DNA of 9,690 nt, taken from positions 158,447-168,136 of the forward strand of contig MGQN01000020.1 in NCBI GenBank assembly GCA_001797845.1. Direction: 5' to 3'. Numbering within the stretch: the first letter of the stretch is position 1; the number at the start of each line of letters is the position of its first letter. Both the position numbers and the translations under genes were made by a program. The notes below the pieces were generated by a model, which ran no database searches, had not been told where the DNA came from, and saw only the letters and a program-made list of their open reading frames with translations. The DNA comes from Deltaproteobacteria bacterium RBG_16_44_11 (lineage in GTDB: Bacteria; Desulfobacterota; Syntrophia; Syntrophales; Smithellaceae). Shown piece after piece: positions 4,467 to 9,690 of the stretch.

Positions 4467-6503
4467 TTATCGGAATAAATCTTCCTTTTCTTCCCGAGGG
4501 TCTCTGGATTTTTCGCTGGGCTGAGCGTTTTCCAGAAAACATTCGTAAATAGTGCCGCTTTCTGCATCGCTCGACGGTATGCCTGTTTTAGGATCAACCC
4601 GGACAAACACGATCCCTTCCGGCGTGGGAAAGGTTTGCACCGGCGCGTTTTTCAGCACTCTTTCCATAAAATAAAGCCAGATGGGAGCGGCAGCCCTTCC
4701 ACCCACTTCCTGCTTACCCAAAGATATTTCCTGATCGAAGCCCACCCAAACTCCGGTAATAAGCGAAGGAGTAAAACCAATAAACCAGGCGTCACGATAA
4801 TCGTTTGTTGTTCCGGTTTTTCCGGCAACCGGTCTTCCGATGCTTTTAACCCTTCTGCCTGTACCGCTTTCCACGACATCACGCATGATGTAAGATGTCA
4901 TGAACGCTATGCGGGGATCAATGACCTGTTCGGACTGAGGTTTGTTTTCTTCAAAAACATTACCGGTGCGATCAACAATTTTTTTAATGAAATATGGAGT
5001 TACTTTTTTGCCGCCATTGGCCAAAACACCATAAGCTCTCACAAGTTCCTCCAGCGTTACTCCTGACACTCCGAGCGCCAAAGATAATGTCCTCGCGACG
5101 GGAGAACTTATCCCCATATTTGCGGCGTATGATGCCGCGTAATCAACGCCGATTTCCTGTAAAATCTTAACAGTTACAACATTGCGGGACTGAACGAGCG
5201 CGGTTCTCATGGTGGTTGGCCCTAAAAACTTTTCATCGAAATTTCTCGGTTTCCAGAGGCCGTCTTCCGAGGTTGGATCTTCTACGACAATGGGGGAATC
5301 AACGAATACAGACGAAGGATTCAACCCCTTATCGAATGCCGCCGTATATATCAGCGGCTTAAAAGCCGAACCGGGCTGCCTGCGGGATTGGGTTGCGCGG
5401 TTAAATTCGCTTTTATTGAAATCGCGTCCTCCGACCATCGCGCGAATGGCGCCTGTTTTTACATCCATGCAGATGAGCGCGCCTTGCACAAGCCCGCGTT
5501 CGTATTTTTGCCTTTCTTCCAATTCCGTCAAGCCCGTTTCCACAGCGTCGCGCGCTTCTTTTTGCGCGGCCAAATTCAAAGTCGTATAAATGGAAAGGCC
5601 TTCTTTATATAAGACATCGCCGCCGTATTTTTCCTGCACGTAGCGGCGGACGTTTTCCACAAAATATGCCGCTATTTTATCCTTTGATCTCATTTCCGTT
5701 AACTTAATCTGTGCAGCTGCAGCTTTATCCATTTCTTCCTTGGATATATAACCATCTTCAACCATTCGCGTAAGTACATAGGCTTGTCTTTGTTTTGCTT
5801 TGTCCCAATAAAGAAAAGGAGAATAGGTGCTGGGCGCCTTGGGCAGGCCGGCTAAAAGCGCTGCCTCGGGCAGGGTAAGTTCTTTGGCGCTTTTGCCGAA
5901 GTAAACAAGCGAAGCTGATTCTATACCGTAAGTGCCGTGTCCGAGATAAATTTGATTCAAATATAAATTTAAAATCTCATCTTTGGAAAGATACTTGTCA
6001 ATTTTGTACGCGAGAATTACTTCTTTTAATTTGCGAATGTATTTTTTTTCCGGTGAAAGATACATCATCTTGGCTACTTGTTGAGTAATGGTGCTGCCGC
6101 CCTGAACGATATATCCTGCCTCGATGTTTTTGAACATCGCGCGAAAAATGCTCTGAAAATCCATCCCTTTGTGCTGGTAGAAACGGGAGTCTTCTGACGC
6201 CACAAAAGCATAGTGTACAACTTTCGGCACTTCATTAGCATTGACGATCTTTCTGTCTTCCAGAAAGAATTCATCAATCAGTTCGTTGTTATCATCGTAA
6301 ACACTGGAAGCAATACTGGGACGGTAATCTTTCAGTGCGTCAATGCTGGGTAAATCCATAGTTGCGGCATAGTAAATAATTGTTCCAATAACAGACACTG
6401 ACAATATTGCAACGACTAAGCCCATAAAAAAGATAAAAAGTTTGGAGAGCTTTTTAACCTCTCCATCGGTTTCTTGATAAAATTTTAAACGGCGTAAAGG
6501 CAT
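4467..6503 (-). CDS. mrcA: Bifunctional penicillin-binding protein 1A (glycosyltransferase/transpeptidase)
   Basis: This class A PBP polymerises lipid II glycan chains and cross-links the peptides in the periplasm while anchored in the inner membrane. The 678 residues show a basic N-terminus, one membrane anchor (about 21-47), a GT51 domain and a transpeptidase domain. GT51 motifs are EDSRFYQHKGMD (104-115, catalytic Glu104), GGSTITQQ (135-142), KLKEVILAYKID (158-169, second Glu161) and LPEAALLAGLPKAPS (211-225). Transpeptidase motifs are SAFK (Ser379 nucleophile, Lys382), SRN (439-441) and KTGT (562-565). At 678 residues it is shorter than E. coli PBP1a (about 850), mostly from a shorter linker region. 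GGGGA precedes the ATG, and the gene lies 11 nt after tatC, so it looks co-transcribed with the Tat genes. The charged C-terminal tail (about 660-678) is probably disordered. Confidence 0.96.
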   Translation of the reverse strand: MPLRRLKFYQETDGEVKKLSKLFIFFMGLVVAILSVSVIGTIIYYAATMDLPSIDALKDYRPSIASSVYDDNNELIDEFFLEDRKIVNANEVPKVVHYAFVASEDSRFYQHKGMDFQSIFRAMFKNIEAGYIVQGGSTITQQVAKMMYLSPEKKYIRKLKEVILAYKIDKYLSKDEILNLYLNQIYLGHGTYGIESASLVYFGKSAKELTLPEAALLAGLPKAPSTYSPFLYWDKAKQRQAYVLTRMVEDGYISKEEMDKAAAAQIKLTEMRSKDKIAAYFVENVRRYVQEKYGGDVLYKEGLSIYTTLNLAAQKEARDAVETGLTELEERQKYERGLVQGALICMDVKTGAIRAMVGGRDFNKSEFNRATQSRRQPGSAFKPLIYTAAFDKGLNPSSVFVDSPIVVEDPTSEDGLWKPRNFDEKFLGPTTMRTALVQSRNVVTVKILQEIGVDYAASYAANMGISSPVARTLSLALGVSGVTLEELVRAYGVLANGGKKVTPYFIKKIVDRTGNVFEENKPQSEQVIDPRIAFMTSYIMRDVVESGTGRRVKSIGRPVAGKTGTTNDYRDAWFIGFTPSLITGVWVGFDQEISLGKQEVGGRAAAPIWLYFMERVLKNAPVQTFPTPEGIVFVRVDPKTGIPSSDAESGTIYECFLENAQPSEKSRDPREEKEDLFR

Positions 6504-6514
6504 AATTTCCCCAG

Positions 6515-7267
6515 CTACTGTTCGTTATTTTCGGAATTTGTTTCTTTTTTGGCGAATTTCGCCACAAATATACTCACTTCATACAAAAACATCAAGGGTA
6601 TTGCCATTAATATTTGACTCAAAGCGTCGGGTGAAGGCGTTAAAATCGCAGCGCCGATGAAGATCAACAAAATAGCATATTTTCTATGATGGGAGAGCAT
6701 TTTGGCGTTGACTAGGCCCAGTTTGGTTAAAAAGAAAATGAATACAGGAAGTTCGAAGGATAAACCAAAGCCCAGTAAAAAGGTTACAAACAAAGAAAGA
6801 TACTCACGAAAAGAAATCATTGCCTGCAGGTATTGGTTGTTGAAACTCACAAAAAATTGAAAAGCGGGGGGCAAAACGATAAAATAACCGAACAAAACAC
6901 CGCCTAAAAAAAGAAAAGTTGAAGAAAGCACGAAAGGAATTACGTATTTTTTTTCTTTGGGCAGTAATCCCGGCGAAATAAATTTCCATATTTGATACAG
7001 GATGACAGGACTCGTAATCAGCAGAGAGGCAAAAAAAGCCAATTTCATATAAACAAAAAAGGCTTCCGTTACACCGATATAAACAAGATGGCTGTTTGGA
7101 GGAAGGACTTGCGTTAGCGGTTTCGTAATAATATCAAAAACCAAATCTTTATAATAATAGCAAATGCCAAAGCCAATACCCAAGGCAATTAAAATGCGTA
7201 AAAGTCTTTTGCGCAACTCGATTAAATGTTCAGTCAGGGACATTTTATGGTCTTCGTTAGTTTCCAT
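6515..7267 (-). CDS. tatC: Sec-independent (twin-arginine) translocase subunit TatC
   Basis: TatC is the multi-spanning inner-membrane receptor that binds twin-arginine signal peptides and assembles with TatA/B to export folded proteins. The 250 residues have six expected helices (roughly 23-40, 68-95, 110-137, 155-182, 196-212, 215-236). Family signatures are HLIELRKRL (14-22, Glu17), the cytoplasmic loop WKFISPGLLPKEKK (94-107, Glu105), FGYFIVLPPAF (126-136), the FELP turn (171-174) and AAILTPSPD (206-214). The gene starts 20 nt after tatB. The start at 7267 has no clear Shine-Dalgarno. An internal ATG at 7241-7243 (Met9, followed by SLTEHLIEL) has GAAG upstream and matches the usual TatC N-terminus better, so the true protein may be 242 residues. 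Confidence 0.97.
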   Translation of the reverse strand: METNEDHKMSLTEHLIELRKRLLRILIALGIGFGICYYYKDLVFDIITKPLTQVLPPNSHLVYIGVTEAFFVYMKLAFFASLLITSPVILYQIWKFISPGLLPKEKKYVIPFVLSSTFLFLGGVLFGYFIVLPPAFQFFVSFNNQYLQAMISFREYLSLFVTFLLGFGLSFELPVFIFFLTKLGLVNAKMLSHHRKYAILLIFIGAAILTPSPDALSQILMAIPLMFLYEVSIFVAKFAKKETNSENNEQ

Positions 7268-7287
7268 AATGTGTTTTAATTTTTCAG

Positions 7288-7584
7288 TCAGGGAAGATTT
7301 TCAGAAGGTTCACTTTTTTCTTTTTTGCTTTCGAAATTTTCCGGCTTCGTTTCTTCGTCCTCGGTCTTCTTCAGTAAAAGAGAATCTTTCAAACCGTCAT
7401 CACTTTGTTTTTCATTGTCTTTCATGGTTTTTTTAAAATCATCTGTCATGTCATCGGCCGCTCTGCGCAATTCGCCGAAACTTTTGCCCAAAGTTTTAGC
7501 CAAATCAGGTAATTTTTTAGGACCCACAATCAGCAGGGCGATTATGGCAATTATAATGAGCTCTTGCATGCCGATGCCGAACAT
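7288..7584 (-). CDS. tatB: Twin-arginine translocase subunit, TatA/TatB family
   Basis: This small inner-membrane Tat component has one membrane helix (about 6-20), the hinge GPKKLPDLA (21-29) and an amphipathic helix (about 26-55), followed by a charged tail rich in Lys, Glu, Asp and Ser. The MFGIGMQELIII start with Glu8 and the GP hinge resemble TatB. The short length (98 residues) and the KKLP sequence also occur in TatA, so the A/B label is not certain. It may do both jobs, as in minimal TatAC systems. AAGGAG lies 10 nt before the ATG, and the gene is the first of the tatB-tatC-PBP1A group, divergent from the deacetylase gene. No second tatA-like gene is in the window. Confidence 0.93.
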   Translation of the reverse strand: MFGIGMQELIIIAIIALLIVGPKKLPDLAKTLGKSFGELRRAADDMTDDFKKTMKDNEKQSDDGLKDSLLLKKTEDEETKPENFESKKEKSEPSENLP

Positions 7585-7613
7585 TGTTTATCAACTCCTT
7601 AAAATTGAAATTT

Positions 7614-7643
7614 ACCCTACATATTTAACGCTATTTTTGTCAA
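7614..7643 (-). promoter_or_regulatory. Candidate promoter of the tat-PBP group
   Basis: A perfect TTGACA (7638-7643) is followed after 18 bp by TAGGGT (7614-7619), a weak -10. The predicted start would give a leader of roughly 20-25 nt before the tatB ATG, including its strong AAGGAG. Confidence 0.45.
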
Positions 7644-7766
7644 TGCCTTTTGCTGTGGGTGCGGCGGATGTGTTGAGCAAATATGTGCTATAGAGTTAGC
7701 AGGGCAAACAAAACTCAATGCTGATTTTTTATAAATTGGGGAAATCTTTTGCTCTTTAAATTCTTT

Positions 7767-7772
7767 TATGAT
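7767..7772 (+). promoter_or_regulatory. Candidate -10 element for the deacetylase-gatCA group
   Basis: TATGAT matches the -10 consensus at five of six positions and lies 53 bp before the deacetylase ATG, but no good -35 is spaced correctly upstream. The rest of the 241-bp divergent intergenic region holds no gene or strong hairpin that I can see. Confidence 0.25.
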
Positions 7773-7825
7773 ACGTAAGCGCATATTTTGACGGGGTTAA
7801 AGTAATAATGCAAAAAGGATAATGC

Positions 7826-8878
7826 ATGGCTAAAAAAACAGGTGTTGTCAAAGATATGCGTTATTTGCGGCATTCGGCCGGCTTTGGCCATCCGGAAAGT
7901 CCGGAAAGACTAGCCGCAATTTATGAAATGCTGGATAATCCCTTGATGGCATGGAAATTCATAGAAATTGAACCGCGTGAAGCCACCCACAAAGAGATTG
8001 AAACTATCCATACTCCCTCCTATGTTGAATATATTGCCGGTACCGCAGGGCAAAGCAGCGTGTATCTCGACCCGGATACGGCGACCAGCCCGGAGTCGTA
8101 CGAGATAGCAAAGTTGGCGGTGGGAGGTGTTTGTAACGCTATTGACAGCGTTATGGAGAAAAAAGTGGACAACGCTTTTGCTTTGGTAAGGCCTCCGGGA
8201 CACCACGCGGAAGCGGATAGTGCCGCCGGTTTTTGTATATTCAATAATATCGCAATCGGGGCCATGCACGCCATATTGAAACATCATCTTAAAAAAATCC
8301 TGATTGTGGATTGGGATTTACATCATGGCAACGGCACCCAGCACAGTTTTTACTCAGATCCGCGCATTTTATATTTTTCCACGCACCAGTATCCGTATTA
8401 CCCGGGAACGGGCAGTCTGCAGGAAATCGGCCAGGGTAAGGCTGAAGGTTATACGATAAATGTTCCTTTAAGCGTGGGAGCGGGGGATGCTTCCTTTGTA
8501 AAAATATTCCGTAAGATTTTACAGCCGGTAGCGCTGAAGTTTAAACCTCAATTAGTTTTGTTATCCGCCGGGTTTGACACTTATTATCAGGATCCGTTAG
8601 GCGGTATGCGCGTAACGGCGGATGGATTTGCCGCCCTAACAAGAATTTTGATGAACATAGCCGAGTCTTATTGTAACGGACGATTTGTGGCCGTTTTGGA
8701 AGGCGGTTATCACCTCGCGGGGCTTACTCAGTCGGTAAAAGCGGTTTTGGAAGAAATGCGGGACGATACACATTATCCGGAAGAAAAGCTTGCTTCGCTG
8801 GAAAAAGAAGCCGACGAAAATACCAACCACATCATTAAACAGGTTATCTCGAAGATTAAACCATACTGGAAGTTATAG
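7826..8878 (+). CDS. Histone deacetylase superfamily (class II-like) zinc amidohydrolase
   Basis: Members of this arginase/deacetylase fold remove acetyl groups from lysines, polyamines or related substrates; the substrate here cannot be read from sequence. The 350 residues cover a whole single catalytic domain. Visible motifs are HPESPER (22-28), RPPGHHA (122-128, the active-site His126-His127 pair), GFCIFNN (135-141), VDWDLHHGNG (161-170, zinc ligands Asp164 and His166), SAGFD (247-251, zinc ligand Asp251) and LEGGYH (291-296, catalytic Tyr295). All catalytic residues are intact, so an active enzyme is expected. AAGGA lies 6 nt before the ATG. There is no signal peptide, so it should be cytoplasmic. 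The stop codon overlaps the Shine-Dalgarno of gatC, which suggests co-transcription and perhaps translational coupling with tRNA amidation genes. AcuC-like or acetylpolyamine amidohydrolase roles are alternatives. Confidence 0.92.
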   Translation: MAKKTGVVKDMRYLRHSAGFGHPESPERLAAIYEMLDNPLMAWKFIEIEPREATHKEIETIHTPSYVEYIAGTAGQSSVYLDPDTATSPESYEIAKLAVGGVCNAIDSVMEKKVDNAFALVRPPGHHAEADSAAGFCIFNNIAIGAMHAILKHHLKKILIVDWDLHHGNGTQHSFYSDPRILYFSTHQYPYYPGTGSLQEIGQGKAEGYTINVPLSVGAGDASFVKIFRKILQPVALKFKPQLVLLSAGFDTYYQDPLGGMRVTADGFAALTRILMNIAESYCNGRFVAVLEGGYHLAGLTQSVKAVLEEMRDDTHYPEEKLASLEKEADENTNHIIKQVISKIKPYWKL

Positions 8879-8882
8879 GAGG
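8877..8882 (+). promoter_or_regulatory. gatC Shine-Dalgarno overlapping the deacetylase stop codon
   Basis: AGGAGG begins at the second base of the TAG stop codon (8876-8878) and lies 7 nt before a TTG start. It decides the gatC start, because the nearby ATG at 8883 is out of frame and too close. Confidence 0.8.
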
Positions 8883-8889
8883 ATGAATA

Positions 8890-9177
8890 TTGAAGCTAAG
8901 CGCTCAGGAAATTGAACACGTCGCACATTTAGCGCGTTTGGAAATCACGCCGAAGGAAAAAGAAAAATTTACCGCGCAGCTCAACGATATATTAGGCTAC
9001 ATCGATAAGCTAAATGAACTCGATACTCAAGGTGTCGAGCCGATGAGCCATGCTATTGCCGTCACCAACGCTTTTCGCGAAGATAAAGTTTTGGATTCAA
9101 TCGGCACGGCTAAAACTTTGACTAACGCGCCGGACGCCCGCGGAGAGTTCTTTCGCGTACCCAAGATTATAGACTAA
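8890..9177 (+). CDS. gatC: Asp-tRNA(Asn)/Glu-tRNA(Gln) amidotransferase subunit C
   Basis: GatC is the small subunit that wraps around and stabilises GatA within GatCAB, which amidates mischarged Glu-tRNA(Gln) and/or Asp-tRNA(Asn) in organisms lacking the matching direct synthetases. The 95 residues are normal length, and the family blocks are clear: IEHVAHLARLEI (8-19), QLNDILGYIDKLNELDT (30-46), VEPMSH (49-54), AFREDKV (61-67), LTNAPDARGEFF (77-88) and VPKII (90-94). Translation starts at TTG, placed by the AGGAGG 7 nt upstream and by agreement with the family N-terminus. It follows the deacetylase gene by 11 nt and precedes gatA by 8 nt. Confidence 0.96.
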   Translation: MKLSAQEIEHVAHLARLEITPKEKEKFTAQLNDILGYIDKLNELDTQGVEPMSHAIAVTNAFREDKVLDSIGTAKTLTNAPDARGEFFRVPKIID

Positions 9178-9185
9178 AGGTATTT

Positions 9186-9690
9186 ATGGAATTACATCAG
9201 CTAACCATTCATGAATTGCAGGAAAAACTAAAAGAAGGCAAAACAACGGCAGTAAAAATTACCGAGTCCGTGTTTCAAAGAATTGACGCCGTGGAAGAAA
9301 GGGTACATTCCTTCATCCGTCTGATGAAAGAGGAAGCCCTGGTTGCCGCTTCGCGCTCCGATAAAGATATAAAAAGTGGAAACATAAAACCGTTAACTGG
9401 TATTCCTATCGTGCTCAAAGATATTGTCTGCACCAAAGGAATAACAACAACTTGCGGTTCACATATACTGCATAATTTTGTTCCGCCTTATGATGCGACC
9501 GTAGTGGAAAAACTGCGCGATGCCGGAGCAGTATTTGTCGGCAAAGCCAATATGGATGAATTTGCCATGGGTTCTTCCACGGAGACTTCATATTTTGGTC
9601 CGACGCGCAATCCATGGGATTTAGAACGCATACCGGGCGGCTCCAGTGGCGGTTCCGCCGCGGCGGTTGCCGCCGATGAATGCATCGCGT
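9186..9690 (+). CDS. gatA: Asp-tRNA(Asn)/Glu-tRNA(Gln) amidotransferase subunit A, N-terminal part (runs off the right edge)
   Basis: GatA is the amidase subunit that hydrolyses glutamine and supplies ammonia to GatB for tRNA-dependent amidation. The first 168 codons are visible, about a third of the usual 480-490 residues. The amidase-signature fold is clear: PLTGIPIVLKDI (69-80) with catalytic Lys78, GAVFVGKANMDEFAMGSS (114-131), and the glycine/serine-rich GGSSGGSAAAVAA (151-163) with the cis-Ser at Ser153. The nucleophilic serine should lie about 24 residues later, outside the window. AAAGG overlaps the gatC stop codon and lies 5 nt before the ATG, so gatC and gatA are co-translated. gatB may follow, but it is not visible. 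Confidence 0.96.
   Translation, partial: MELHQLTIHELQEKLKEGKTTAVKITESVFQRIDAVEERVHSFIRLMKEEALVAASRSDKDIKSGNIKPLTGIPIVLKDIVCTKGITTTCGSHILHNFVPPYDATVVEKLRDAGAVFVGKANMDEFAMGSSTETSYFGPTRNPWDLERIPGGSSGGSAAAVAADECIA

Noticed and set aside
7644..7693. Sixteen-codon plus-strand frame in the divergent intergenic region
   Set aside because: It has no Shine-Dalgarno and lies over the candidate tat promoter region. Its composition gives no sign of a leader peptide.
7910..8287. 125-codon minus-strand frame inside the deacetylase gene
   Set aside because: It is antisense to a gene with intact catalytic motifs and has no recognisable domain of its own.

Overview
The window is ordinary-looking bacterial chromosome with mid-range base composition (estimated by eye) and dense, short-spaced genes. 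The organism is probably a Gram-negative bacterium. A class A penicillin-binding protein of the PBP1A type, a Tat translocase, GatCAB-type tRNA amidation genes and a dispersed palindromic repeat whose spurious translation reads like 'SGLEPESS...LRGNDG' together suggest Desulfobacterota (the former Deltaproteobacteria), perhaps near Syntrophus or Smithella. That placement is inference from general familiarity, not from a search.

Minus strand, read from right to left. A divergent promoter region (about 7585-7825) precedes a Tat cluster: a TatA/B-family protein (7288-7584), TatC (6515-7267) and, 11 nt downstream, a bifunctional PBP1A (4467-6503). A perfect TTGACA -35 element begins 7 bp after the PBP stop codon and starts the branched-chain amino acid operon. 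The operon runs: leader peptide (4286-4393), attenuator hairpins (4192-4311), ilvB (2315-4018), ilvN/H (1802-2287), ilvC (695-1750) and the first 168 codons of ilvD (2-505, running off the left edge). These genes encode acetolactate synthase, ketol-acid reductoisomerase and dihydroxy-acid dehydratase, the shared path to valine, isoleucine and leucine precursors.

Plus strand. A class II-like histone deacetylase-family amidohydrolase (7826-8878) is followed 11 nt later by gatC (8890-9177, TTG start) and, 8 nt later, by gatA (9186 to the window end, incomplete). GatC and GatA are subunits of the aminoacyl-tRNA amidotransferase that makes Gln-tRNA(Gln) and/or Asn-tRNA(Asn).

The most informative non-coding element is the ilv leader. 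A 35-residue peptide has 12 Ile/Leu/Val codons among codons 11-24. It is followed by mutually exclusive RNA hairpins ending in a terminator with a U tract, which is ribosome-mediated transcription attenuation. The leader appears to have five pairing segments instead of the usual four, and the ribosome geometry fits this. The second notable point is that the acetolactate synthase small subunit has Asp17 at the position of E. coli IlvH Gly14, a site linked to valine feedback resistance. I see no CRISPR array, tRNA, rRNA, transposase or phage gene, and no evidence of a wholly new system.
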